Part shown: one piece after another, positions 50,186-59,157 of the stretch
How positions within the stretch are numbered: position 1 is the stretch's first letter
Layout of the letters: every line of letters starts with the position of its first letter
Source of the DNA: Psychrobacillus sp. FSL K6-2836
Lineage (GTDB): Bacteria > Bacillota > Bacilli > Bacillales_A > Planococcaceae
Assembly: GCF_038003085.1 (NCBI RefSeq)
Contig: NZ_JBBOOM010000001.1
Span: forward strand, 2,914,001-2,978,000
Reading direction: 5' to 3'
Length of the DNA stretch: 64,000 nt
Made by a program: the position numbers and the translations under genes
The notes under the pieces: generated by a model
Told to the model about the DNA's origin: nothing
Database searches by the model: none
Seen by the model: only the letters and a program-made list of their open reading frames with translations

Positions 50186-50650
50186 ATGAAAAGAATTTTA
50201 GCAGTTATTTTGTTAGGGCTATCGCTAGCAATGACAGCCTGTTCGTCTGAGTCAAGTAAAACAGAAAACGAAAATAATTTTCCGCCTACAATGAAAGGAA
50301 CTATAGAAGTTAATGGGCAACAATATGATATAGCAACTGGGAATTACAGATGGGAAAGAAAACAAGGAATGGAGACACAAGTTATAGTAACCGATGCAGC
50401 TTCACCCTATCAAATTGCGGAAAACTTTGAGGCAATTCCAATCAGTCAGAGAGAGCCCATTCATATTAATATAGAAGATAAACCAACAATAACTGTGTAT
50501 CTTTGGGATGAAAAAGGAAGACAAAAAGAGGTTTCAGTAAATAATAACCAAATGGAAGCACCAGAAAGTGCTGGAAAGTATGTATACGAAGTGCTTGCAG
50601 AATGGTCAAATGGGGAAGTATCTTATACATTTGTTGTAGAAATGGAATAA
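50186..50650 (+). CDS. Lipoprotein of unknown function
   Basis: 154 residues with AAGGGGG. Signal peptide and lipobox MTAC at about residue 19. The mature part is beta-rich (GTIEVNGQQYDIATGNYRWE, KYVYEVLAEWSNGEVSYTFVVE) and resembles small extracytoplasmic beta-sandwich lipoproteins. No catalytic motif. Confidence 0.72.
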   Translation: MKRILAVILLGLSLAMTACSSESSKTENENNFPPTMKGTIEVNGQQYDIATGNYRWERKQGMETQVIVTDAASPYQIAENFEAIPISQREPIHINIEDKPTITVYLWDEKGRQKEVSVNNNQMEAPESAGKYVYEVLAEWSNGEVSYTFVVEME

Positions 50651-50717
50651 GAACTTGCAGGGATAGTTGGAGATTTGTAGAAGTAAGCAATAGGCTGATA
50701 TATGAGGTGAAAATACT

Positions 50718-51221
50718 TTGGTAATTATTAGAAATTTAGAGAAAAAGGAACTGGAATTTCTGAAGGATATGTTATATGAATCTATTTATATTCCAGAGAA
50801 TATAAAGAATAAAGAGGAGCTATTAAATTCCCCTTCTATTAAAAAGTATTATAAAGACTGGGGAAAAGAAGGGGATACAGCATTAATAGCGATAGATAAG
50901 AATAACCAGGCTGTAGGAGCAGTTTGGTATAGATTGTTTGATGAATCAAATAAGGGATATGGCTTTGTAAATAATAGAACTCCTGAATTAGGAATAGCAG
51001 TTACTAAAGAAGCCAGAGGATTAGGAATAGGGACATTGCTTATGAAAAAGATCATTCAGCAGGCTAAGGAGGATGGTTATAAATCATTATCTTTAAGTGT
51101 GGACCCTAAGAACACAAGTGCAGTTCATATTTATAGGAAGTTAGATTTTGTAGACTATTGTATAGCAGGGACATCCATTACGATGATTTATCTTGGCTCT
51201 AAAAGTGAAAAAACAAAATAA
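50718..51221 (+). CDS. GNAT-family N-acetyltransferase
   Basis: 167 residues from TTG after GAGGTG. The acetyl-CoA motif A is LGIAVTKEARGLGIGTLLMKKI, with the late element LSVDPKNTSAVHIYRKLDFVD. The acceptor is unknown. Confidence 0.88.
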   Translation: MVIIRNLEKKELEFLKDMLYESIYIPENIKNKEELLNSPSIKKYYKDWGKEGDTALIAIDKNNQAVGAVWYRLFDESNKGYGFVNNRTPELGIAVTKEARGLGIGTLLMKKIIQQAKEDGYKSLSLSVDPKNTSAVHIYRKLDFVDYCIAGTSITMIYLGSKSEKTK

Positions 51222-51282
51222 GTTGTTAATTTTGGGGAACAACTAAGGAGTAAACGAATCTTAAGCAAAGGTGTTGTCTTAC

Positions 51283-51813
51283 ATGAAGAATGCAGTATTC
51301 TTAGACCGCGATGGTGTTATTAATGAGGTGTTATCAGAACGGGTTAAATTTGTGAACAAGCCAGAGGAACTTTACTTTTTACAAGGTGTCCCCGAAGCTA
51401 TTAAGAAATTGAATGCCTTCTTCGATTATATATTTGTCGTAACCAACCAAGGAGGAGTAGGATTGGGATTTATGAAGGAATCTCAACTGCAAAAAATTCA
51501 TGAATATATGATTGAACAATTAAAAAAAGAAGGTGCCACCATTCATGAAGCAGTCTATTGTCCTCATAAGCCGAAATCTGGTTGTGCATGTCGCAAGCCA
51601 CACAACAAATTAATCGTAGATCTTGGTAAAAAGTATAATATCGACTTATCCAAATCCTATATGGTAGGTGATACTGACACAGATATTATTGCAGGGAAGA
51701 AAGCAGGTACAAAGGGAGTTTTCTTAGGCAAAAGCGACCCTATTGCGGATGCTGTTTTTCCAGATTTAATAACTGCAGTAGATTGGATTTTACAAGATGC
51801 AAAAACAAGATAA
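51283..51813 (+). CDS. HAD-IIIA phosphatase (GmhB-like)
   Basis: 176 residues from ATG 51283, nine bases after AAGGTG. HAD motifs: FLDRDGVINE (DxDGV nucleophile), VVTNQGGVGLG, YCPHKPKSGCACRKPHNK (zinc-binding Cys/His loop and catalytic Lys) and YMVGDTDTDIIAGKKAG. The family dephosphorylates heptose bisphosphate or histidinol phosphate. No heptose genes are nearby, so the substrate is open. Confidence 0.88.
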   Translation: MKNAVFLDRDGVINEVLSERVKFVNKPEELYFLQGVPEAIKKLNAFFDYIFVVTNQGGVGLGFMKESQLQKIHEYMIEQLKKEGATIHEAVYCPHKPKSGCACRKPHNKLIVDLGKKYNIDLSKSYMVGDTDTDIIAGKKAGTKGVFLGKSDPIADAVFPDLITAVDWILQDAKTR

Positions 51814-51972
51814 GAGAATTTAGTTCCAATGTTTGGACAGGCGGAATAGCTACAGTTATTGATCCAGATGATAATATTGGGGACAATGTAGTAGTATAGT
51901 ATCTTCAGTATCCTACTTAATTGCATGGACAATGTAAAGGTTGGAGTAAACCCTGTTAAAATAACAAAGTAT

Positions 51973-53070
51973 TTATTGGGTCTTATTTATTTTATCTTTT
52001 ATAAAAATTGTTAGGCTGAGAAATAAGGGGAGAACTACCCAAAAAGGTAAAATAAATGGTATTCCAACTACTTGGGGAAACTCGATAGATATATCAACAA
52101 CATTCCTTGGTAGTAGGGATAGAAGAAATGCTATACCAGCTATATAAAACACCATTTTTTGTCTATTTTTTTTTGCTGTATACATTGAAAAACCGTAACT
52201 AGTTACAAATAAATATAAACAAATTTTCAAGAAGATACTTAATATCCAAACCGTTATCACAATTGCATCTAAATTTTCGATCATCCCGAAGATTGAAATG
52301 TATCTTTCTAAAATTAGAAATGGATATAGATGAGTAGAAGCGATCTTAACTCCGAACGTAGCGATAATCGATGTAACAGATAATAAATATAGTAAACCAC
52401 TTGTAATAATACCCCACACCAAATACTTTATTTTATTTGGATGAAATTCACTAAGATTAAAAATCCATAATATTAATACACAATCTGTTAAAAAAGCAGC
52501 AGGTCCTAAGGAACCGGTTATAATAGCTAAAATACCACTGTCATACCAAAAGGGTAGTAGATGTTTTACATCCATATTTACTATGCCGAGAAGTATAGGA
52601 GATATAATTCCCAACAAAAGAATGGGTCCAAAAATCTCTGCTAGACGACCTATAACACCTAATCCATGAAAGGTTGGATATATGGCAGTGACTAAGATAC
52701 AAAATATTATTACACTAATAGGAGTCTTTGGTAAAACTGTGCCCGATACAAATTCCCCGTATTGTCTAAGCATTACTGCTAATACAATAGTAAAAGAAAT
52801 TAATAAAAATATGGATAATATTCTACCGATCCATTTCCCAGCAATAGTTTCAATAATTACATGAAAATCCATACTTGGATATCTAGTGCACACTTTAATA
52901 GAAGTCCACAAAGTAAGTAAGGAAATTAATATTGCTATTAAAGCGGACAACCAAGCATCTTGTTGGGCTATCATTATTGAACCTGAGGGTGTAAGCAGCA
53001 TATTCATAATTACCTGCATACTTAAAAATAACCAAAATAATTGTTTGTATGTCAATACATTATCATTCAA
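51973..53070 (-). CDS. gerAB: Spore germinant receptor B subunit
   Basis: 365 residues with ten predicted membrane helices, an APC-superfamily GerAB-type protein (MNDNVLTYKQLFWLFLSMQV). It binds the germinant amino acid or related signal within the spore inner membrane. Third gene of the receptor operon. Bases 51814-51972 after it hold only a short open stretch (SSNVWTGGIATVIDPDD) of unknown origin. Confidence 0.9.
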   Translation of the reverse strand: MNDNVLTYKQLFWLFLSMQVIMNMLLTPSGSIMIAQQDAWLSALIAILISLLTLWTSIKVCTRYPSMDFHVIIETIAGKWIGRILSIFLLISFTIVLAVMLRQYGEFVSGTVLPKTPISVIIFCILVTAIYPTFHGLGVIGRLAEIFGPILLLGIISPILLGIVNMDVKHLLPFWYDSGILAIITGSLGPAAFLTDCVLILWIFNLSEFHPNKIKYLVWGIITSGLLYLLSVTSIIATFGVKIASTHLYPFLILERYISIFGMIENLDAIVITVWILSIFLKICLYLFVTSYGFSMYTAKKNRQKMVFYIAGIAFLLSLLPRNVVDISIEFPQVVGIPFILPFWVVLPLFLSLTIFIKDKINKTQ

Positions 53071-53086
53071 AGCAATAACACCTGCT

Positions 53087-54250
53087 CTACTTATTCTCGA
53101 TATTTAGGTTTGTAACTCCTGGATTTTTAATTTTTACTTCCACTTGGATGGAAACCTTTATATTTTCAAATTGTTCTTCCCAGTTTTCTTTTACATCATC
53201 AGTTTCTTTAGGATAGCTTCGATGAAATGCTTCATAAAATTGAATGACATCAGCTTTTAAATCTTTTTGTATATGATTTATGAATTCTTCTATATCGGCT
53301 TTTATTTTCTTAGAAAACTCTTTCTTCAATTGATTCATCACAGTAGGATTATATATGTCAAGAGAAGTGGAATTTTGTAGAATCAATAAATCTGTCTTTA
53401 CTTTAATTTTTATACTCCATGTTTTATCTTCTAATAATGGGGTTACTTTAGTAGATTTTTTAATCGTTTCTGCAGACACTTTACCATTTTTCCCATCCGG
53501 ATTAATGTTAATGGGAGTATTTGTCCTCGGAAATAATAGCCATTGACTGCCAATATCTTTTTCCCCGGAGATACTTGAAATCATTTTTCCTTGGTAGATT
53601 ATAGCGGACCCTTTGACCGCAAAAGAGTCAATTGTATCTGCTGAAGTTTTAATACTGTTAGTATCACTAATAGGAACGAGGCCAGCTTGAGAATTATTTA
53701 CAAGCATTTCCTCTATGTCTTTTAATGTAATCGATTTTAAATAACGAGACTTCGGAAGTTTACTAAACAATTCGGCGGTGTTTATACTTACAAACTTATT
53801 TACTTCTATTTTAGCTTTGTCTTGGCTAATATAAATTTGAGATTGTTCTCTTGGTTCCGCTGTTCTAACAAGAAAATCTATCTGCTTACCAAGTTCTTTT
53901 TTTGCAAGCTCACTTCCAAAGATAAAAATATTTGAGTGACCCCAAAAGATTTCTCTAGGTACTTCTGATTCAAGCTTCATAACAGCATCTGAAAATGTAT
54001 CTCCAGTCATTGAAATTGAATATGAGTTTTTACTAGAGCCACTTACTTCTCCACTCGCAGCCCCTGAAGGATTAGGTACATATAATAAAAAAGTTACTTC
54101 TATTTGTTCATCCTCTATTTGATCAATACCTGTAGCAATTACTATTGCTAAATCGTTGACTTCCATAACGTCCCAACAACCGGAGAGAATAATTGAAGTT
54201 AATATAAGAGTAATATATATTTTTAAAGAATTAAGATGTTTTCTGCGCAT
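53087..54250 (-). CDS. gerAC: Spore germinant receptor C subunit lipoprotein
   Basis: 387 residues. Signal peptide with lipobox IILSGC followed by WDVMEVNDLAIVIATGIDQ, diagnostic of GerAC proteins; the C-terminal domain has the usual alpha/beta repeats. Diacylglyceryl-modified and on the outer face of the spore inner membrane. It begins immediately after the A gene and precedes the B gene, giving order A-C-B. Confidence 0.93.
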   Translation of the reverse strand: MRRKHLNSLKIYITLILTSIILSGCWDVMEVNDLAIVIATGIDQIEDEQIEVTFLLYVPNPSGAASGEVSGSSKNSYSISMTGDTFSDAVMKLESEVPREIFWGHSNIFIFGSELAKKELGKQIDFLVRTAEPREQSQIYISQDKAKIEVNKFVSINTAELFSKLPKSRYLKSITLKDIEEMLVNNSQAGLVPISDTNSIKTSADTIDSFAVKGSAIIYQGKMISSISGEKDIGSQWLLFPRTNTPININPDGKNGKVSAETIKKSTKVTPLLEDKTWSIKIKVKTDLLILQNSTSLDIYNPTVMNQLKKEFSKKIKADIEEFINHIQKDLKADVIQFYEAFHRSYPKETDDVKENWEEQFENIKVSIQVEVKIKNPGVTNLNIENK

Positions 54251-55750
54251 TTATTTCCCTTCATTTCGTCGATTAGGATTAATGGATGAATAGATACTCG
54301 GTCTTTTTTTCATAAATTTAAGAGGTACTCTTATTAATACATCCTTTAACAAAGAAGAATCATTTGGAGCCAAGGGTGCTAAATAAGAAAGACCGAATGA
54401 TTTTAGTGAACAAAGATGGCTAGCAATTATTAAAACTCCTAGCATTAGCCCCACTAGCCCCAACATTCCAGAAAGAAACATTACCGGAAACGGAATCCAT
54501 CTAAGTACAATACTTAGTGTATACTGAGGTAACAAAAATGAAGAAATACCAGTGATAGCAACAATCATAACCATCGGCGCTGAAACTAGTCCTGCTTGTA
54601 TCGCTGCTTGTCCAATGACCAAAGTGCCTACTATACTTACCGTGGAACCCATTTGTTTTGGTAAACGTATTCCAGCCTCTCGAAGTACTTCAAATATCAC
54701 TTGCATGATTAAAGCTTCTAAAAATGCAGGAAAAGGGATTTCCTCTCTACTCTGCGCTATGCGTAGTAAAAGTGTAGTAGGAATCATTTCTTGATGAAAA
54801 GTCAAAATAGCTATATAAGCTGATGGTGCCAGTAGTGCAACCATTAGAAAAAAGTATCTAAGCCACCTACTAAGTGTTCCGTTTATGAACCTTTCTGTGT
54901 AATCTTCAGGGGTTTGCAAAAGGGTAAAGAGAGTGACTGGGACCATTAAAACAAATGGAACACCATCGATAAAAATAGCTACCCTTCCCTCTAAAAGGGC
55001 AGCGGCTACCACTTCCGGCCGTTCGCTGTATTGAACTTGTGGAAATGGAGAAGACCAATTATCTTCTAATGCTTCTTCAATAGAAGCATTAGAAAGAACG
55101 GCATCAACATTAAGCTTCTTTAACTTTTCTTTTACATCCTCTACAATTTGTAAACTGGCGATACCTTCGATATAAGATATATAAATAGAAGTATGAGAAT
55201 ATGTTCCGATTACCATAGAACTCATTTTTAAAGAAGGAGTTTTTATTTTTCTTCTAACAAGAGACAAGTTTGTACTGACAGACTCGATAAATCCTTCTCT
55301 TGACCCAATAATAACAGATTCTGCTTGGGGCTCTTCTATTGATCTTTTTTCATAACTCGTAATACGATAGGAAACTGCCTTATTTTCTATATCATTAAAG
55401 AGAATGGCATTTCCATCTGCAATCTCGTCAATAATTTCAAGTGTATTAGACAGAATCTTTGTATTTGTTATATTTGTTACATGAGATATAATCAACGGTA
55501 ATTCTGGTGACACTATGCTTGTATGTTGTATTGGTCTAACAATATGTTCATGTATCTTTTCTTCGTCACATAATCCACTTACAAAAATAAGAAGATAAGC
55601 AGATTGTTTAGAGAAAAAAGGATGAAAAACTATATCATCACAATTTTTATAGATTTTTTTCAATATTTTTGTTTTCTCTTCAAGTGATGATGGTAGAAAT
55701 TCATAGGATTTAATAAATTCTTTTAGATGAAGATCTGCTGTTTTCATCAA
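54251..55750 (-). CDS. gerAA: Spore germinant receptor A subunit
   Basis: 499 residues. The N-terminal soluble domain (1-250) contains FVSGLCDEEKI, and the C-terminal membrane part contains RPEVVAAALLEGRVAIFIDGVPFVLMVP, typical of GerAA, with about five helices. First gene of the receptor operon. A sigma-G promoter is expected upstream, but I could not identify convincing boxes. Confidence 0.94.
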   Translation of the reverse strand: MMKTADLHLKEFIKSYEFLPSSLEEKTKILKKIYKNCDDIVFHPFFSKQSAYLLIFVSGLCDEEKIHEHIVRPIQHTSIVSPELPLIISHVTNITNTKILSNTLEIIDEIADGNAILFNDIENKAVSYRITSYEKRSIEEPQAESVIIGSREGFIESVSTNLSLVRRKIKTPSLKMSSMVIGTYSHTSIYISYIEGIASLQIVEDVKEKLKKLNVDAVLSNASIEEALEDNWSSPFPQVQYSERPEVVAAALLEGRVAIFIDGVPFVLMVPVTLFTLLQTPEDYTERFINGTLSRWLRYFFLMVALLAPSAYIAILTFHQEMIPTTLLLRIAQSREEIPFPAFLEALIMQVIFEVLREAGIRLPKQMGSTVSIVGTLVIGQAAIQAGLVSAPMVMIVAITGISSFLLPQYTLSIVLRWIPFPVMFLSGMLGLVGLMLGVLIIASHLCSLKSFGLSYLAPLAPNDSSLLKDVLIRVPLKFMKKRPSIYSSINPNRRNEGK

Positions 55751-56187
55751 AACTCCTCTTCCTAAATGTTTATTTAATTATTTCCAAGTTAGCTTGTTAT
55801 CATTCAAGTTTAATGATATTAGAGCTAAAGAAAACGTTCATACTGGGAGAATTAATAAAAAGATGAAGAATCCGAAGTATAAGAGACAACTTTTTCAAAT
55901 TTTCAATAAACACAAAAGTCATACAGAATGATCCTATCTAAAAGAAGGTATTGTTCTGGCAGAATTATATCGTATGTCATTAGCATATAATTCGAAAAGA
56001 AATAGGATTTTGCTAAAGGCTAGCGAATGTGAGATGATTTGAATATGCATGGAGTCACGAATAAAACCATAGGTACGTGAAATACTAAATGGGTAAACAA
56101 ATCAAATAGATTTTGTGTAAATGCAAGCTGTTTCGGGTAAGTGAATGGTTAGAAAGAATAACGCTACAATAATAGGAGGAATTTTGA
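55751..56187. other. Intergenic region without recognisable gene
   Basis: 437 bases between the divergent germinant operon and the first DUF1292 gene. AT-rich with no credible ORF. It should contain the promoters of both, but no clear elements were found beyond the AGGAGG site for the DUF1292 gene. Confidence 0.5.
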
Positions 56188-56475
56188 ATGGAAGAAAAAA
56201 TGGGTAGCATCGAAGTTGGAGAAATCCTAACAGTATTAGATGAAGATGATCGTGAGCAAGAAATTGAAGTAATCGGGCTATTAACAATTGAAGATAAAGA
56301 GTATGCAGCTGTTGCATTTGCAGAGGATACGCAAGAAGAAACAGACGAAGATATGGACGTATTCTTTTTCCAAGTGGTTGAAGGAGAAGACTTAGCAGAA
56401 ATTGAAACGGATGAAGAATTTGAAAAAGTATCCGCAGCCTTTCTTGAGGCTGAAGAAGCAGAAGACGAAGAATAG
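56188..56475 (+). CDS. DUF1292 protein
   Basis: 95 residues, strongly acidic. Core GSIEVGEILTVLDEDDREQEIEVIGLLTIEDKEYAAVAF is a DUF1292 (YrzB-like) beta-domain of unknown function. It is followed by a DVFFFQV strand and an acidic tail. Cytoplasmic. A paralog follows directly. Confidence 0.88.
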   Translation: MEEKMGSIEVGEILTVLDEDDREQEIEVIGLLTIEDKEYAAVAFAEDTQEETDEDMDVFFFQVVEGEDLAEIETDEEFEKVSAAFLEAEEAEDEE

Positions 56476-56489
56476 GAATATTAAATAAG

Positions 56490-56512
56490 AGAGGATTATT
56501 TCCTCTTTTTTT
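56490..56512 (+). terminator. Terminator between the DUF1292 paralogs
   Basis: The 6-bp stem AGAGGA / TCCTCT with a 5-nt loop and seven T indicates the two copies are separately expressed or the second is reduced. Confidence 0.75.
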
Positions 56513-56551
56513 ATTTCGCAAGTAGAAAAGGTTTTGTAGGAGGTAAATGGA

Positions 56552-56851
56552 ATGTTACAAAATGAAGGTAAACTGGAAGTTGGCGGTACGTTTAAAGTCT
56601 TAGATGAAAATGATCAAGAGCAGGAACTAAAGGTTTTAGGTTATTTAAGTGTAGATGACACAGAATACGTAGCAGTTAGCTTTATAGAAGATATACAAGA
56701 AGATTCAGAAGATGAAATAGGTATTTTCTTCTTCCGTGTAGAGAATGATAATGATTTTGTTATGATGGAGAGCGAAGAAGAGTTTGAGAGCGTAACAGCA
56801 GCATATATCAAGCTAGAGAAAAATAACTTTACTAAACAGAGAAAAAGATAA
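56552..56851 (+). CDS. DUF1292 protein, tandem paralog
   Basis: 99 residues with GGAGG. It aligns throughout with the preceding protein (GKLEVGGTFKVLDENDQEQELKVLGYL, IGIFFFRV, SEEEFESVTAAY) but ends in a basic tail KNNFTKQRKR instead of an acidic one. The pair arose by tandem duplication; the different tails hint at different partners. Confidence 0.85.
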   Translation: MLQNEGKLEVGGTFKVLDENDQEQELKVLGYLSVDDTEYVAVSFIEDIQEDSEDEIGIFFFRVENDNDFVMMESEEEFESVTAAYIKLEKNNFTKQRKR

Positions 56852-56869
56852 TAACTTAGAAAATTAGAG

Positions 56870-56906
56870 CATGGTACCTGATAGACAAAAGGTATCATGT
56901 TTTTTT
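56870..56906 (+). terminator. Terminator after the second DUF1292 gene
   Basis: The 10-bp stem CATGGTACCT / AGGTATCATG has a 10-nt loop and seven T. Confidence 0.85.
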
Positions 56907-56908
56907 AA

Positions 56909-57105
56909 AAGAAAGTATATAAAAATGTGCTGTGAACACGGAGGTTGCGGCAATTTAAAAAAATGAATACAACGGCTGATTTCCGTCACAACAAACCAGC
57001 CCCACTAAAAGTTCACTCGGTAATCATATAGCAAAACGTCTGTCCAAAGTCCTTCGAAAAAGATAGAAACAGGTTTTGAACTTTAGGACCGGGCATCTTT
57101 TCGCC
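56909..57105 (+). repeat. Composite dispersed repeat, copy C (internally deleted)
   Basis: It has the left end (GTATATAAAAATGTGCTGTG) and right end (GATAGAAACAGGTTTTGAAC) of copies A and B, but the GC-rich core, the AT-rich middle and the left arm of the hairpin are missing. The junction CTGATTTCCGTCACAAC fuses bases equivalent to 29694-29702 with those at about 30251 of copy A. CCGT occurs at both breakpoints in copy A, so a microhomology deletion is likely. CGGGC/GCCTG with a T run at 57088-57113 may act as a terminator. Confidence 0.75.
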
Positions 57106-57218
57106 TGGTTTTTTACTACATCTTTAGGCGGAGATATAGCCGATCTCAAGGCTCATTCGAATGTAGCTGTAATAAGATATAATGGACGATAATAGTAATA
57201 GATAAGGGGTAAAAAAAG

Positions 57219-57962
57219 ATGGATGCATATAGATGGAAAGTAGAAGAGGAACTTTTTCTTTGGAAAAGGAAAATGACGAAACGAACTGGGTTAATAGGTC
57301 GTACGTCTAAAAATGTACAAACTAAGATTAACGGGCTCATCCCTGAAAAGGTACATAAAGTGATGACGGAAAGCATTAAAAATATGGTGAAGGCAACGCT
57401 TGTTGGGTCGAATATAAAGATGAAAAAAAGACTACCAATAAAACGTAGCCTTCAGGAGCAAGATGAACTTTTAAAGGAAAAGCTCACTACGTTTAGGAAA
57501 ACAGCTGTGGTAGAAGGGGCAGGAACGGGAGCGGGAGGTATACTCCTTGGCCTAGCAGACTTCCCACTGCTATTATCTATTAAAATGAAGTTTCTATTTG
57601 AAGCAGCTGCGGTTTATGGATTTGATACGGATGAATACGAGGAAAGACTTTATATTTTGCATATATTCCTTCTAGCTTTTTCGAGTGAGGAAAAACGAAA
57701 AGAAACGCTGGAAATTATGGAGAACTGGGAACAACAAAAGGACTTAATTGGTGAGATGGATTGGCGAGACTTTCAACAGGAATATCGGGATTATATTGAT
57801 CTAGTGAAAATGTTCCAATTACTACCGGGAATAGGAGCGATGGTAGGTGCTGTTGCTAATTATAATTTGCTCGATCAACTTGGTGAAACAGCGATGAATT
57901 CATATCGTTTACGTTTATTATCCAAAGATGAGGAACAAGAAAGTAGCCAATTTTTAAAATAG
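57219..57962 (+). CDS. EcsC-family protein
   Basis: 247 residues. The EcsC domain contains VEGAGTGAGGILLGLADFPLLLSIKMKFLFEAA and YGFDTDEYEERLYILHIFLLA. The amphipathic helices probably associate with the membrane. EcsC proteins accompany the EcsAB transporter or stand alone as here; function is not established. Confidence 0.85.
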   Translation: MDAYRWKVEEELFLWKRKMTKRTGLIGRTSKNVQTKINGLIPEKVHKVMTESIKNMVKATLVGSNIKMKKRLPIKRSLQEQDELLKEKLTTFRKTAVVEGAGTGAGGILLGLADFPLLLSIKMKFLFEAAAVYGFDTDEYEERLYILHIFLLAFSSEEKRKETLEIMENWEQQKDLIGEMDWRDFQQEYRDYIDLVKMFQLLPGIGAMVGAVANYNLLDQLGETAMNSYRLRLLSKDEEQESSQFLK

Positions 57963-58033
57963 CATAAAGGTAAATTTAGTGAGCTAATTAGCTAGCTATG
58001 TTAGAGTAAATATAAATAGGAAAAGAGGGTTTT

Positions 58034-58234
58034 ATGTTTAAAAAAATAATGAAACAAATCAAAGATGCAACCAGAGGAAGTAGTGAACGTAGGCATGGTC
58101 ATTATCGAAAAGGAAGCAGTAGCGATCGTCACAAAAGTTATTATAAACGAGGAAGTAGCAGCAGTAGCCGCCATAAACGTAATCCATTAGGTGGAAGTAG
58201 CTACTACAAACGTAAAGGACGCAGTAGTAGCTAA
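58034..58234 (+). CDS. Small Ser/Arg/Lys-rich basic protein
   Basis: 66 residues with GAGGG. After MFKKIMKQIKDATRG the sequence is low-complexity with repeated SSxRHK and YYKR-G-SS units; it is very basic and rich in Ser and Tyr. No known domain. It could bind nucleic acid or spore-coat polymers, or serve as a kinase substrate. Its stop is one base away from the stop of the convergent protein-kinase gene. Confidence 0.65.
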   Translation: MFKKIMKQIKDATRGSSERRHGHYRKGSSSDRHKSYYKRGSSSSSRHKRNPLGGSSYYKRKGRSSS

Positions 58235-58235
58235 A

Positions 58236-58991
58236 TTATTTTTTAGTGATAGCTAAAAGTGCCACTTCTACATCTTTTGTAATGTTCTCTAAGGTGGAGT
58301 ATGCTTCATTGATTTGTAATAATCTCTTCAGTAAATGAACAGTTTCCTTTTCTAAAGAAAGTTCTTCTGTCCAAGGAAGAGCTTTTTTACTTTCGGAGGA
58401 AAAGGTCGTGTAAAGTAAATATAGAAGTATGTCCCCTAAATCATAATAGTCCTCTTGCTTCATCTCTAAGAATTTGAAGTCATTTTGTTCTATCTTTGAC
58501 AAACCAAAATCTATAAGGAATAGCTTGCCTTTGTTCATTAAAATATTCGAAATACGTATATCTCCATGGAAAATATTCCTTTTGTGTAAGTGATCTATTA
58601 AAGGAAGTAAATCTAATATAAAGGCCAGTGCCTCCTGTTCATTGAATGTTTTATTCGTTGAAAAGATCAGGTCCTCCATGTTTATACCTTCTATGTAATT
58701 CATTGAGTAAAAAAGAGAGCCATTTACTGAAAAAGCTTCATAAAACTGTGGCATGTGAGCGTGCTGTAACCTACTAATAATCGAAATTTCGTTTTCAAAT
58801 AAAGCTACTTCGCTTTTCGTTCGGTGCTTACTCGTTCGCAGTTGTTTAAGGACCCTTATTTCATTTGTTTGTATATCATTACTATAATAAATAATTCCAT
58901 AACTACCCGAGCCAATAACATGTGATACCTTATAAAGGTTATTTATAATAGTCCCGTTATCGACCGGTTTATCTACAAAAAACTGGTACAT
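58236..58991 (-). CDS. Hanks-type Ser/Thr protein kinase
   Basis: 251 residues, kinase domain only, no membrane segment. Gly-loop IGSGSYGIIY; ATP-binding Lys49 in VLKQL; helix-C Glu region; catalytic loop FHGDIRISN (H142, D144, N149); IDFGLSK (D161). HRD is changed to HGD and the usual catalytic-loop Lys is Arg, a variant seen in some bacterial kinases, but the catalytic Asp is kept so activity is plausible. Monocistronic, tail-to-tail with the small basic protein. Confidence 0.87.
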   Translation of the reverse strand: MYQFFVDKPVDNGTIINNLYKVSHVIGSGSYGIIYYSNDIQTNEIRVLKQLRTSKHRTKSEVALFENEISIISRLQHAHMPQFYEAFSVNGSLFYSMNYIEGINMEDLIFSTNKTFNEQEALAFILDLLPLIDHLHKRNIFHGDIRISNILMNKGKLFLIDFGLSKIEQNDFKFLEMKQEDYYDLGDILLYLLYTTFSSESKKALPWTEELSLEKETVHLLKRLLQINEAYSTLENITKDVEVALLAITKK

Positions 58992-59157
58992 TTTTCGAAT
59001 TGAACGTAAGAAAGAAAATTTACTCGCCCCCTATTTACTTCATTATAAAGTAATTTTACCTTAATCGGATGAAATAGATTCAATATCAAATAATTGGTAT
59101 TTTCTCTCTTCTGCAATCATAGAATTCAAAGACTGCAAAAGAAGGAGAGATTTTTTT

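Noticed and set aside
51820-51905. Possible gene relic after the HAD phosphatase (SSNVWTGGIATVIDPDD)
   Set aside because: Short, no start signal and no family recognised; noted only in the gerAB entry.
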